DNA of 37,196 nucleotides from Porticoccus sp. Lineage in GTDB: Bacteria; Pseudomonadota; Gammaproteobacteria; Pseudomonadales; Porticoccaceae. The notes beneath the pieces were generated by a model. The model worked only from the letters and a program-made list of their open reading frames with translations, was not told where the DNA came from and searched no databases. The stretch is from the NCBI GenBank assembly GCA_011049795.1, contig DRHD01000264.1:1-37196 (forward strand), given 5' to 3'. Position 1 is the first letter of the stretch. Every line of letters starts with the position of its first letter. A program made the position numbers and the translations under genes. Shown piece by piece: positions 27,897 through 36,623 of this stretch.

Positions 27897-28964
27897 TTAC
27901 TTCCAGTCCGCCTCATCATCTGCGGTTGCTTCCCAATCGTGATCTGTTTCTTTTACTGCATAGAGAAGACAGTCACTGATGGCGATATCTGGGTTAGTCG
28001 TCGCCATAAATAACTTGAGTGTTATTCGAGGGTAAAGCTTACCCCCCTCTTCAATAAAAAGGTCATCAATAACATCATCACCCTGCTCATCTAATGCCCT
28101 GAGCACATGAATACCACGCGGCCCCAGCCAAGCCAATGCTGTGTCTGGCCTAACTACACCAAAGTTACGCCGATCGATGTGATAAGGGAGGGTAATATCC
28201 ATATTTGGTCGAGGCTCATCGTCATAACACAGCTGTCCCCCTTCATTTAGTTCTAGGCGCACGGGGTGATGGTAGACATCCATCTCCTCCAAGGCGACCG
28301 AGGTATACAGCTGAGGCTTGGTAAAAAAGCGTGTCAGGCCCTGATAGGCGATATCATCGGATTGCACTTGCATAGAGCCTCCGCACTCTACCGTGAGCAC
28401 CGGGCAACCCAGATCAGAAACCTCCATCAAGGCACCAAGACGATGACCTGTAATAATTAACCGATGGGTAAACAGTGTTGCCAAATCTAGATAGCGCGTA
28501 TGGGGCTCCACGCAAACAGTAAATGCTGGTCCTTCCCCAGAGGTGTTGTGTATATCAATAACAGCTTCAGGTTGAGCTTCTCGAATAATCTCAAGAAGTG
28601 CTTTCGCCACGGCACCCTGACAGCCCTCGAAAGGAGGAGAAAACAGGCGGTTCATATCCTGCTGACTCGGCAAAAACCGATGTGAAAATAGAGGCTCAGC
28701 CAGCGCTGCATCAACATACACCACCGCCAGCAGCAGGTTCACCTCAGGTTGGCAGCCCGAACGTAACATCTGGTGAACAGCCTTTAATCCAGAGGGTTCA
28801 TTGCCGTGTAATAACGTCACCATCACTCGACAACGAGAATTATCTCGACCATTGAGATGAATAATCGTCGGCCCGCCCAACTCGGCTAAAAAATCCGGTA
28901 CGGTGGAAGCAATTTGCTCAGGCGTGGGGTTGTGCCAATGACGGAACACCGCATCTTGTGACAT
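27897..28964 (-). CDS. Succinylglutamate desuccinylase/aspartoacylase-family M14 zinc hydrolase
   Basis: This 355-residue putative zinc amidohydrolase begins at the ATG 28964, which follows a perfect GGAGGT at 8 bases; a TTG one codon upstream is less likely. The zinc motif is LLHGNEPSG (His53 and Glu56 from this start), with DIHNTSGEGPAF supplying a further catalytic region and TVECGGS a later family block. Family members split N-acyl amino acids (AstE, AspA) or act on related amides. The enzyme is probably not AstE itself: there are no other ast genes and the C-terminal domain is distinct. It follows the GCS2-family ligase by 21 bases, in the same operon, so one may make and the other cleave a gamma-glutamyl or acyl compound. 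Substrate unknown. Confidence 0.82.
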   Translation of the reverse strand: MSQDAVFRHWHNPTPEQIASTVPDFLAELGGPTIIHLNGRDNSRCRVMVTLLHGNEPSGLKAVHQMLRSGCQPEVNLLLAVVYVDAALAEPLFSHRFLPSQQDMNRLFSPPFEGCQGAVAKALLEIIREAQPEAVIDIHNTSGEGPAFTVCVEPHTRYLDLATLFTHRLIITGHRLGALMEVSDLGCPVLTVECGGSMQVQSDDIAYQGLTRFFTKPQLYTSVALEEMDVYHHPVRLELNEGGQLCYDDEPRPNMDITLPYHIDRRNFGVVRPDTALAWLGPRGIHVLRALDEQGDDVIDDLFIEEGGKLYPRITLKLFMATTNPDIAISDCLLYAVKETDHDWEATADDEADWK

Positions 28965-28985
28965 CAAACGGGACCTCCGAACTTG

Positions 28986-30473
28986 TTAAATATCGCTCCA
29001 TTCCGAGACGGGCGTATTGGAAGTTGAGCGTTCGCCGTAAGCAGTAACTAGCTGCTGACAGGCCTCCATCCTACTGAGCGATCCAGATAATAATTTAGAG
29101 TATTGGGTCATCTGCCATATTGCACCAGTACGACCATTACTTAATCGGTCGTCGATCACAGCCAGCAACCGTTGAGACTCCGAGTGATCAACCCCTATTT
29201 TTTCTAACCCCTGGGCGGCTACGGGCAATAGCTGACGTACTACCTCAACCAACGGCCTTTCCCGCAATCCATTTTGGGTGATATCTGGCCACAAAACTTT
29301 TGCCTCTAAACCAAACTGTGATGCTCGATAAAAATTGTATTCGGCATAGGGGAATGGAAGTGCTGACAGCAAAGGAGCGACCTGATCAACCAATCCTTCA
29401 GCCAGACCAATAAACAGTGCTGAATTTGCGGCCATATCTATGGGTGTTGGCCCAGCGGGTAAGGCACGCATTTCAATCCTGAGATGCGCATCACCTTCAG
29501 GGTCATAAATGGGCCTATTCCACGACCAGATGGTGCCATCATGAAGGCAGAGTTCCTCCAAGCGAGGAATCCCTCCTTGCTCAACGACCTTAACGGGATC
29601 TTCATCTGTTCGAAGCGGAATCATCGGACGATATAGCTGCACCATTTCCCGAAATAATGCCATAGGGTCATCACTCAACCATCCATGACCGAAGCTGACT
29701 CTTGCCGGATCCCGCCATTCATAACCTACCGTACCTCGGCCATCAATAGATTGCTTGAATAATGGCACCCGGGTTTCATGCCACAAGCGGTGTCCTAATA
29801 ACAGCGGTGAATTGGCAGCCAAACCAAGTACCAGCGGTGTGACCAGCTGTATACAGTTCCACAGTGACGTGAAACGGGCCGGTTCCACTCGATAATGAAG
29901 CTGAAAAGAGGTACAGGCCCCTTCCATCGTCACATCACTCTGAACCAGATGAATGGCATCCTCCCCATCAATATTGATACCACAGGACTGATCGCGCATC
30001 TGATGGAGCACATTAGCAAGCGCATGATATCGGGGTTCATCCGTCATTGCGCTTTCACCAAAATCATCTCTGCGCAGGGTGGGCAGAATACCAATGGGCA
30101 ACACGGACCCGCCCTCCTTCTCAGTTAAAACCTGAAGTCGGCGCAATACATCAAGCATTTGCTGCTCAAGGGTGGAAAAAGGTGTGCCAGTGGCGCTCAC
30201 TGGGCTGAGGTTGTACTCAAGGTTGTAGCGATTCAATTCTAGAGCCAGCTGAGGATCATCAAACTGCTTTTGGATAGCCACATTTTTGGGAAGAGGTAGC
30301 CCCTGTCGATCCAGGAGATAAAGTTCTAATTCAGCACCGATACTGGCTTCGCCACAGCCAAACCCAGGTCGTTCCAGAAGCAACTCAAGCGCACTCAAAC
30401 ATCGATGTAGTTTGCGCCTAAATGCATTAAAGTCACGCTGGCTGAAACTGGTCTTGTTGATCGCCCGTCCCAT
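28986..30473 (-). CDS. GCS2-family glutamate-cysteine ligase-like protein
   Basis: A 495-residue ATP-dependent carboxylate-amine ligase related to the GCS2 group. IGAELELYLLD (45-55) is the glutamate/ATP-binding start of the fold. SFQLHYRV, the later RIEMRALPAGPTPID block and NIDGEDAIHLVQSDVTMEGA are further family regions. It is longer than the YbdK-type (about 370 residues) because of an extended C-terminus. Glutamate-cysteine ligase activity (first step of glutathione synthesis) cannot be taken for granted, as many GCS2 proteins have other amines as substrates. A good ribosome-binding site (GGGAGTG) precedes the ATG at 30473. It is the first gene of a two-gene operon with the M14-type hydrolase. 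Confidence 0.82.
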   Translation of the reverse strand: MGRAINKTSFSQRDFNAFRRKLHRCLSALELLLERPGFGCGEASIGAELELYLLDRQGLPLPKNVAIQKQFDDPQLALELNRYNLEYNLSPVSATGTPFSTLEQQMLDVLRRLQVLTEKEGGSVLPIGILPTLRRDDFGESAMTDEPRYHALANVLHQMRDQSCGINIDGEDAIHLVQSDVTMEGACTSFQLHYRVEPARFTSLWNCIQLVTPLVLGLAANSPLLLGHRLWHETRVPLFKQSIDGRGTVGYEWRDPARVSFGHGWLSDDPMALFREMVQLYRPMIPLRTDEDPVKVVEQGGIPRLEELCLHDGTIWSWNRPIYDPEGDAHLRIEMRALPAGPTPIDMAANSALFIGLAEGLVDQVAPLLSALPFPYAEYNFYRASQFGLEAKVLWPDITQNGLRERPLVEVVRQLLPVAAQGLEKIGVDHSESQRLLAVIDDRLSNGRTGAIWQMTQYSKLLSGSLSRMEACQQLVTAYGERSTSNTPVSEWSDI

Positions 30474-30589
30474 TTCACTCCCTTTTTTATGGGGGAATTC
30501 ACCCGATGTGAAACAGCTTGGTCAAGTTACATTACAGTTTAGTTCATGATTTGTATTTAGCTAAAAATAGCTATCCCACACTGTGTCTC

Positions 30590-32119
30590 TTATTGTTCAT
30601 CCGCAGCTGAACACAGGGCTCCGCTAGCCACTGAAGGGTGCAGGCTTTCCAGTGTCTTGGAACGTCCAGATGTAGTCACAATTCTGGCGTGGGTTCGCTT
30701 TAGCTGTCGAGGCTCCAACACACCACAGGAGTGTGCAATCATCCCAACATCATAGGTCATATTAAAAACATAATTAGCCACTCGTTCTGATTTTAACGCA
30801 GGATTCAAGCCACGTTGCAGCTTTGGGTCATGTGTCGTCACACCGGTGGGACACGTATTTTTATTGCACTGCATCGCCTGAATACAGCCCAAGGAAAACA
30901 TAAACCCACGGGCACTGACCACAAAATCTGCACCCGCACACAGCGCCCAAGCCACGCTGGAAGGAATGATCATTTTTCCAGAGGCAATCACTTTTATTCT
31001 ATCGCGCAATCCATAGCCACGGAGAACATCTACCACCTCGGGCAAGCTCTCATTAATCGGCATCCCCATAAAATCAAGCAATGGTTTGGGCGCTGCACCA
31101 GACCCCCCTTCAGCGCCATCTATAGTAATAAAGTCCGGGGCTGACTCTATTCCTCGCTCCAGAACTAAACGAAATAAATCTTCTAACCAATCTGTGTCAC
31201 CAATGACACTTTTAAATCCAACCGGCTTCCCAGTAATGTCACGCACCCTGGCAATCATATTCAACAGGCTTTCGGCATCGACAATCTCCGAGTGACGATT
31301 AGGGCTTATGGCATCTTCACCCACTTCAATGGCACGGATAGTGGCAATTTCTTCTGTCACCTTGGCACCAGGTAAAATCCCGCCCTTACCGGGTTTGGCT
31401 CCCTGACTTAATTTGATTTCAAACATTTTAACTTCAGGATGTGCTGCAACCTCACGCAAACGCTCTTCACTGAGGTTCCCTTTCCTGTCACCAACACCGA
31501 ACTTGGCGGTGCCAATCTGAAAAACAATGTCACACCCTCCCACTAAGTGGTAAGGAGATAACCCACCTTCACCCGTGTTTAACCAACAACCTGACTTTGC
31601 TGCTCCACGGGATAGCGCTTGAACAGCAGGCTTCGATAACGCGCCATAACTCATTCCAGATATGTTGAGTAGGGATGCTGTTGTATAAGGCTGATCGCAA
31701 TAAGGGCCAATCGTTATTGGGCTGGGTGCCACCGCATCTTCACCCTGGGTGGGGTATGCACAATTCACAAAATAGATAGAGCCCGCAGGTCGTAAGTCAC
31801 GTGTTGAACCAAAAGCCAGGGTGCGATCAATATCTTTAGCTGCCCTGTATACCCAGGAACGTTCCGAGCGATTAAAGGGCAATTCCTCACGATCCATCGC
31901 AAAAAAGTACTGCCGAAAAAACTCGCCCATATGTTCGAACATATAGCGGAAACGACCTATCACGGGGTAATTTCGACGAATAGCCTGTCGAGTTTGGGTA
32001 ACGTCAAGAATATAGAGAACGATCACCAAAATAATCATCAACCCAAGCAAGACAACAAGTAATGCAGCGAAGAAGTTGAGAATGGTGTACGCCCAGCTGG
32101 AGGAGATTGTTTCCATCAT
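30590..32119 (-). CDS. Membrane-anchored glutamate-synthase-like FMN protein
   Basis: A 509-residue protein. A membrane segment (about 13-39) anchors it, and the rest is a FMN-binding barrel like the synthase domain of GltB (PF01645). The cluster CIQAMQCNKNTCPTGV has Cys412, Cys418 and Cys423 spaced C-x5-C-x4-C, as for the 3Fe-4S cluster of glutamate synthase. KLSQGAKPGKGGILPGAKV (about 236-254) and TIDGAEGGSGAAPKPLLDF (about 332-350) are flavin/substrate blocks. The glutaminase domain of GltB is absent, so it is not a full glutamate synthase; the electron partner and true substrate are unknown. It stands alone, 116 bases upstream of the GCS2-type gene on the same strand. Confidence 0.85.
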   Translation of the reverse strand: MMETISSSWAYTILNFFAALLVVLLGLMIILVIVLYILDVTQTRQAIRRNYPVIGRFRYMFEHMGEFFRQYFFAMDREELPFNRSERSWVYRAAKDIDRTLAFGSTRDLRPAGSIYFVNCAYPTQGEDAVAPSPITIGPYCDQPYTTASLLNISGMSYGALSKPAVQALSRGAAKSGCWLNTGEGGLSPYHLVGGCDIVFQIGTAKFGVGDRKGNLSEERLREVAAHPEVKMFEIKLSQGAKPGKGGILPGAKVTEEIATIRAIEVGEDAISPNRHSEIVDAESLLNMIARVRDITGKPVGFKSVIGDTDWLEDLFRLVLERGIESAPDFITIDGAEGGSGAAPKPLLDFMGMPINESLPEVVDVLRGYGLRDRIKVIASGKMIIPSSVAWALCAGADFVVSARGFMFSLGCIQAMQCNKNTCPTGVTTHDPKLQRGLNPALKSERVANYVFNMTYDVGMIAHSCGVLEPRQLKRTHARIVTTSGRSKTLESLHPSVASGALCSAADEQ

Positions 32120-32183
32120 GTAGCCCTTCGTTCTCTTATGGTGGCAACTATGATACCAACAAAAAATATGACTTCGGGTCAGA

Positions 32184-32209
32184 CGATAACTATCGTATCG
32201 CGTAGATAC
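32184..32209. repeat. Two adjacent palindromes in the divergent gap
   Basis: CGATA-AC-TATCG (32184-32195) is followed by GTATC-GCGTA-GATAC (32195-32209), sharing one base. They lie in the 175-base gap between the divergent FMN-protein gene and the DUF2062 gene, about 65 bases from the former and 85 bases from the latter. They could be operator sites for a regulator acting on either gene. Confidence 0.35.
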
Positions 32210-32294
32210 AACCTATCACTCTCTTGACCTGAGCAGTAGTGTATCTGAATAAAACTCGGCATAATCGCGCCTTAGTTCTATTGTTCTCAAGAGT

Positions 32295-32831
32295 ATGCCA
32301 AAGAAGATTCTACGACGGTGGTTACCTGACCCCCATAAAATTGTTGAAAGCCGTGCTATTCGGTGGATGGGACCTTTAATAAGGGATCCAAACCTGTTTC
32401 ATATTAACAGGGCCTCTATCTCTGCCTCCTTCTTTATCGGTCTGTTTTGTGCCTTCTTGCCCATTCCAGGACAAACCCTTGTCGCTGCAATGCTGGCACT
32501 CTTGTTCCGAACCAATCTGCCCGTTGCTATGGCACTGATCTGGGTCAGCAACCCACTTACCTTTGCCCCCATATTTCTGTTCAGCTACGGTGCAGGCGCC
32601 TGGCTACTTGGCCATGAGGTAACGACATTTAGTATTGAGCTAAGTTGGGATTGGGCCGTTGCCCAAGGTAGCACTATTTGGCTCCCCTTAATAACAGGCA
32701 GCTTATTCTGTGGCCTGGTCAGCGGTGCTATAGGCTATGTCGTCATCCATCGGCTGTGGCGCTGGAAAGTGATCAAAAATTGGGACGCGCGCAATAAGGC
32801 ACGTGAGAAAAAGTCTGCAGAGGAAAACTAA
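32295..32831 (+). CDS. DUF2062 membrane protein
   Basis: A 178-residue inner-membrane protein of unknown function. DUF2062 signatures are present: the FFIGLFCAFLPIPGQ block (about 46-60) and VSNPLTFAPIF (about 84-94), with three membrane segments (about 44-71, 77-104 and 133-152). The N-terminus is basic and the C-terminus ends with a charged helix. The gene converges with lolE; DUF2062 genes are found beside lolCDE in Pseudomonas too, which supports a conserved neighbourhood though not a shared function. A possible -35 TTGACC lies at 32224-32229, but the -10 is weak. Confidence 0.85.
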   Translation: MPKKILRRWLPDPHKIVESRAIRWMGPLIRDPNLFHINRASISASFFIGLFCAFLPIPGQTLVAAMLALLFRTNLPVAMALIWVSNPLTFAPIFLFSYGAGAWLLGHEVTTFSIELSWDWAVAQGSTIWLPLITGSLFCGLVSGAIGYVVIHRLWRWKVIKNWDARNKAREKKSAEEN

Positions 32832-32855
32832 ACCCTATACCTTACCTCTCTTGTT

Positions 32856-34094
32856 CTATTCATAACGCAACACTTCAGCGGGCCGAGTTCGAGCTGCACG
32901 CAACGCAGGGTATAGCGTCGCAAAAAAGTTTAAACCCAGTGCCACGACGACAATCGACAACACATCACTCCACACCAGTTTTGATGGCAAAAAATCTATG
33001 GGATACACATCCGAGTTAAGAAAATTAAATCCCAGCAGAGACTCGATATTACTCACGATGGCGGATGCCTGCCATGCGCAGCTAACACCAATAATGGCAC
33101 CCAATAGTGACCCCACAGCACCAATAAGAAACCCCTGAGTCAGAAAAACAGTAATAATTTCTCTATTGGTCGCACCTAGAGTCTTCAGGATAGCAATGGC
33201 AGAACGCTTATCAAGCACGGTCATCATCAACATCGAAATAACATTAAAGACGGCAATACCAATAATCAAAAAAACCAACAGGGAAACCATATTCCGAGAC
33301 ATTCTGATAGCCTGATAAAGGTTTCCGTGGGTTTGAATCCAATCTGAAAACCGATAACCCGGTGCTAATACTCGAAGGAGCTCAAACCCTGTTTGGCGCA
33401 CCTGAAAAATATCATTCAATTTGACTTGTATCCCCTGAGGCCGACCACCGGTACCAGCCAAAACCCCTACCCTCTCGAGTTGAGCCAAGACGAGGCTCTG
33501 ATCAAGGGTCGTATGTGTTTCAAAAACCCCTGCGACGGTAAATGCGCTAATTGTTGGTACAATTTGACGGCTTTCCTGCTCCCCTACACGAGGCACCAGC
33601 AGTGTTACTCGATCACCCACTGAGACCATCAATTTCTCAGCCACACCTTTTGCCAACAACAGTGCCTTTTCACTCTCCTGCAAACTAGTCAATAACTCCG
33701 GAAGTACAAATTGACCGATAAACTCACCACTGAGGGCTCCATCAACGCCCAACACTTCCACTGGCCGTGTTTTTCCGCGACTGGTCAGCATCCCTTGGAC
33801 TTGATTGAACGGCATTGTGGCACGCACATTTTCCTGAGCCTCCAATACCTCCATGAGAGCAGGAACATCTTCAACCCCACCATCCTTGAACAGTCTGACA
33901 TGCGGAACCGCACCAAGAATTCGGGCTTCCATCTCATGATCAAACCCGTTCATTACCGACATCACTACGATCAACAGTGCCACACCGAGTACAAGCCCAA
34001 GAATAGCCAAGAGAGAAATAAAGGAGACCAACCGGTTACTACTACCCGATGTAAAATTCCTCAGACCAACATAAAGCGGAAATGGCTTAAACAC
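32856..34094 (-). CDS. lolE: Lipoprotein-releasing ABC transporter permease LolE
   Basis: A 412-residue inner-membrane permease of the LolCDE complex, which extracts outer-membrane lipoproteins from the inner membrane and passes them to LolA. The N-terminal FVSFISLL-type block (RLVSFISLLAILGLVLGVALLIVVMSVMNGFDHEME, about 22-58 in two parts) is followed by a periplasmic domain (about 60-265). The FtsX-type C-terminal domain has three membrane segments (about 270-400), with AIAILKTLGATNREI and ending PAEVLRYE. The start is GTG at 34094, 5 bases after the lolD stop. It and LolC are homologues of similar length; I assign LolE by gene order (lolC-lolD-lolE). Confidence 0.85.
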   Translation of the reverse strand: MFKPFPLYVGLRNFTSGSSNRLVSFISLLAILGLVLGVALLIVVMSVMNGFDHEMEARILGAVPHVRLFKDGGVEDVPALMEVLEAQENVRATMPFNQVQGMLTSRGKTRPVEVLGVDGALSGEFIGQFVLPELLTSLQESEKALLLAKGVAEKLMVSVGDRVTLLVPRVGEQESRQIVPTISAFTVAGVFETHTTLDQSLVLAQLERVGVLAGTGGRPQGIQVKLNDIFQVRQTGFELLRVLAPGYRFSDWIQTHGNLYQAIRMSRNMVSLLVFLIIGIAVFNVISMLMMTVLDKRSAIAILKTLGATNREIITVFLTQGFLIGAVGSLLGAIIGVSCAWQASAIVSNIESLLGFNFLNSDVYPIDFLPSKLVWSDVLSIVVVALGLNFFATLYPALRAARTRPAEVLRYE

Positions 34095-34099
34095 TAGGG

Positions 34100-34831
34100 C
34101 TACCCACTATTGCTATCTGTATTCACAGATTCAACGGGTGACGTCACATCGACTAGCGTGCCATTCTCAAGAGACAGAATACGTTCCATTTGAGAGGCCA
34201 CATGACGATCGTGTGTCACCACAACAAAGCTAATACCCAGTTCACGGTTCAATTTCAACAACAGAGCTAGCACGGTTTCTGCTGTGGCTGGATCAAGGTT
34301 GCCGGTAGGCTCATCCATTAGTACACAGGAGGGCTGGGTAACTAATGCTCTGGCAATCGCCACTCTCTGGCGTTCCCCTCCGGAGAGTTCAGATGGCTTG
34401 TGGTCACAGCGGTGCCCCAAGCCCACTTGGGTAAGAACTTCAGTGGCCCGGACCCGGGCTTCCGACACAGGGACTTTACCAATCAACAATGGCATAGCCA
34501 CATTTTCCAGGGCACTAAACTCACCCAGTAAATGATGGAACTGATAGACAAAGCCCAAATGCTTATTGCGGAGGCGAGCGCGCCCCGATTCCTTAATCGG
34601 TGCCAAGTCAGCACCCATCACCTCTACGGAGCCGTCCGTAGGGTCATCCAAGCCTCCCAACAAATTCAACAGGGTAGTTTTACCTGAACCGGAAGCACCT
34701 ACAATGGCCACTCGCTCCCCTGAGTGAATGCTAAGAGAAATATCGCTGATGACAGCGATCTGATCAGCACCCTGAATGTAGTATTTTGATAGTCCGCTAC
34801 ATTTCAACACACATTCTCTATCAGTGGTCAT
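34100..34831 (-). CDS. lolD: Lipoprotein-releasing ABC transporter ATPase LolD
   Basis: The 243-residue ATPase of LolCDE. Walker A is GASGSGKT (45-52), the signature LSGGERQRVAIARAL, Walker B CVLMDEPTGNLD and the switch histidine in VVVTHDRHVA. The MacB/LolD-type Q-loop FVYQFHHLLGEFSALENVAMP is present. The ATG at 34831 overlaps the end of lolC by 11 bases; a longer frame upstream to 34897 lies wholly inside lolC and has no family match. Between the two permease genes, the order matches E. coli lolCDE. Confidence 0.96.
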   Translation of the reverse strand: MTTDRECVLKCSGLSKYYIQGADQIAVISDISLSIHSGERVAIVGASGSGKTTLLNLLGGLDDPTDGSVEVMGADLAPIKESGRARLRNKHLGFVYQFHHLLGEFSALENVAMPLLIGKVPVSEARVRATEVLTQVGLGHRCDHKPSELSGGERQRVAIARALVTQPSCVLMDEPTGNLDPATAETVLALLLKLNRELGISFVVVTHDRHVASQMERILSLENGTLVDVTSPVESVNTDSNSG

Positions 34832-36065
34832 AACGCAATGCCTCCGCGGGTAATACCTGACCAGCACGCCTGGCGGGGTATAACGTGGCGAGCACACTTA
34901 ACACTAAGCCGAGACAACAAATGATTACCACATCCTGCCACAACAGCTTTGAGGGTAGCTGGCTGATAAAATATATATTTGGATCAAACACCTGAAAACC
35001 CATCAACTGCTCCAGCCAGCTAACAATATCACCCATAAAAAAAGCCAGCAGGCAGCCTAGTACCGCACCGACAATCACCCCAAGAAAACCAATGACACTA
35101 CCCTGAACAATAAAAATACCTGACACCGTATTCGCTCCGGCACCCAGGGTACGCAACACAGCAATGTCTCGACGCTTGTCGGCAACCATCAATACCAGGC
35201 TAGCAATTATATTAAATGCTGCCACAGCGATAATGGCTGCCAGCAGTACGCCGACAACCTTCTTTTCCATTTTTATCGCCTGGAATAGATTGCTCATCTC
35301 TGATGTCCAGGTTTTTACCACCAAGTCCTCACCCACTTTTTGTTCAAGTATCTTAGCAACAATATCTACCGAAAATGGATCAGCTACTCGTAGCTTCACA
35401 CCAGTCACTTTATTGCTAAGGCGAAAAAGTTTCTGGGCGTCCTGATAGTGAATAAATGCCAAGCCATTATCTACCTGAGCTCCCACCTGAAAGACGCCCA
35501 TCACACGAAAACGTTTATACCGAGGAAAGATACCTGCAGGTGTCACGTTGAGTTCAGGCGTTGACAGAATAACCGAGTCACCATTGATCACGCCAAGGGA
35601 GCGTGCCAGTAGGTTGCCCAACACAATGCCATATTCACCCGGCTGTAAATAGGCCACTTGGCCAGCCAGCATATACTGGCTGATGGGGCTAACGTCGCCG
35701 TCCAGCGCCGGATCAATACCCTGTATCAATGCCCCTTGGCTAAGCCCTGATGATGATAATAGACCATAGCCTTCAACAAACGGGGCATAGGCTTCCACAT
35801 GTTCTACATCAAGAGTTTGAAGGCCCAGTTTGAGCCAATCAGAAACCCCCTCTTCACTTATCACACTGGCATGAGGCACGACATTAAGAATTCTTTTTTT
35901 GATCTCGTGATCAAAACCATTCATCACGGACAAGACAACAATTAACGCCATAATACCCAGCGCCATTGCAATAAAGGACAATAAGGAGACAAAAGACACG
36001 AAACCGTTGCGTCGCTTGCTGCGTATATAGCGTAATCCGATAAAAAGGGGCAGGTTGGTATTCAT
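34821..36065 (-). CDS. lolC: Lipoprotein-releasing ABC transporter permease LolC
   Basis: The first permease of the LolCDE complex, 414 residues. The block FVSFVSLLSFIAMALGIMAL (about 23-42) and VLSVMNGFDHEIKKRI form the first membrane segment and following helix. The periplasmic region (about 50-270) contacts LolA and the lipoprotein substrate. The C-terminal FtsX domain has ADKRRDIAVLRTLGAGANTV (about 298-317), with membrane segments at about 272-295, 320-345 and 378-398. Its end (EALRYDH) overlaps the lolD start. No clear ribosome-binding site precedes the ATG at 36065. LolC heads the operon; assignment against LolE rests on gene order. Confidence 0.87.
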   Translation of the reverse strand: MNTNLPLFIGLRYIRSKRRNGFVSFVSLLSFIAMALGIMALIVVLSVMNGFDHEIKKRILNVVPHASVISEEGVSDWLKLGLQTLDVEHVEAYAPFVEGYGLLSSSGLSQGALIQGIDPALDGDVSPISQYMLAGQVAYLQPGEYGIVLGNLLARSLGVINGDSVILSTPELNVTPAGIFPRYKRFRVMGVFQVGAQVDNGLAFIHYQDAQKLFRLSNKVTGVKLRVADPFSVDIVAKILEQKVGEDLVVKTWTSEMSNLFQAIKMEKKVVGVLLAAIIAVAAFNIIASLVLMVADKRRDIAVLRTLGAGANTVSGIFIVQGSVIGFLGVIVGAVLGCLLAFFMGDIVSWLEQLMGFQVFDPNIYFISQLPSKLLWQDVVIICCLGLVLSVLATLYPARRAGQVLPAEALRYDH

Positions 36066-36156
36066 TGCAACGCATTAAAACGGAATCCCGAAGGGCAAAC
36101 AAGCGGGCATTTATGTGATTGACTGCCTGTTTATTAGAACTCCTATTATTTTACAG

Positions 36157-36187
36157 TTGCACTTACTATGTTTTGACTTGCTATAAT
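36157..36187 (+). promoter_or_regulatory. Extended -10 promoter for the small secreted protein gene
   Basis: TGC-TATAAT (TATAAT at 36182-36187) is an extended -10 element. A TTGCAC lies at 36157-36162, 19 bases upstream, acceptable as a weak -35. The start codon is at 36231, with AAGGGA 8 bases ahead of it. Confidence 0.6.
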
Positions 36188-36230
36188 CAGAGTACACACT
36201 GAGCATGACCGGTCATAAGGGATCCAAATC

Positions 36231-36521
36231 ATGAACAAGTATTTATTACCCTTCAGTATTTTTTGCTGCTTATCAATGCCCCTGGCAGCCGAAGTTATCA
36301 TTGTTCCTGTTGGCCAGCAGGCGGCTGAAAAACAGAGTGTAGAGCGCCCAACTACAGGTATCACAAAAGATCAGGTACAGAAACGTTTTGGTGATCCTCA
36401 GGAATGGAATGATCCCGTGGGAGATCCACCTATCTCATCGTGGGAATATACCGACTTCGTCGTTTTTTTTGAGTACGACCATGTACTTCACTCTGTTCTA
36501 AAACGTAACGATAAAGAGTAA
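36231..36521 (+). CDS. Small secreted protein, possibly BamE-like fold
   Basis: A 96-residue protein with a clear signal peptide (about 1-20, SMPLAA-E). The mature part has a basic, polar first stretch (about 21-42), then GITKDQVQKRFGDPQEWNDPVGDPPISSWEYTDF, in two parts here: ITKDQVQKRFGDP and SSWEYTDFVVFFEYDHVLH. This pattern of helix, FGDP turn and then an antiparallel sheet with aromatic residues resembles the SmpA/BamE-like fold. No family name can be given with confidence. It has a good promoter, a good ribosome-binding site and a strong terminator, so it appears to be a single-gene unit next to sthA. Function unknown. Confidence 0.75.
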   Translation: MNKYLLPFSIFCCLSMPLAAEVIIVPVGQQAAEKQSVERPTTGITKDQVQKRFGDPQEWNDPVGDPPISSWEYTDFVVFFEYDHVLHSVLKRNDKE

Positions 36522-36548
36522 AGCCTCGAAAAGTGTCTAAGTGATATA

Positions 36549-36587
36549 AAAAAAGCCAGAATGCTGTTTAAGCATTCTGGCTTTTTT
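36549..36587. terminator. Bidirectional intrinsic terminator
   Basis: AAAAAAGCCAGAATGCT (36549-36565) pairs perfectly with AGCATTCTGGCTTTTTT (36571-36587) around a 5-base loop. The stem core of 11 base pairs is flanked by A-run and T-run, so it can end transcription in both directions: the small secreted-protein gene from the left and sthA from the right. Confidence 0.92.
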
Positions 36588-36623
36588 GTCGCTATAGGGA
36601 ACTAAGCTGACAGCTTGGGCATT

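Noticed and set aside
30558..30573. TAGCTA-AAAA-TAGCTA repeat between the FMN protein and GCS2-type genes
   Set aside because: Each arm is itself a six-base palindrome, AT-rich and short; could easily be chance.
34832..34897. 22-residue N-terminal extension of LolD
   Set aside because: Lies wholly inside lolC; the ATG at 34831 matches the family start.
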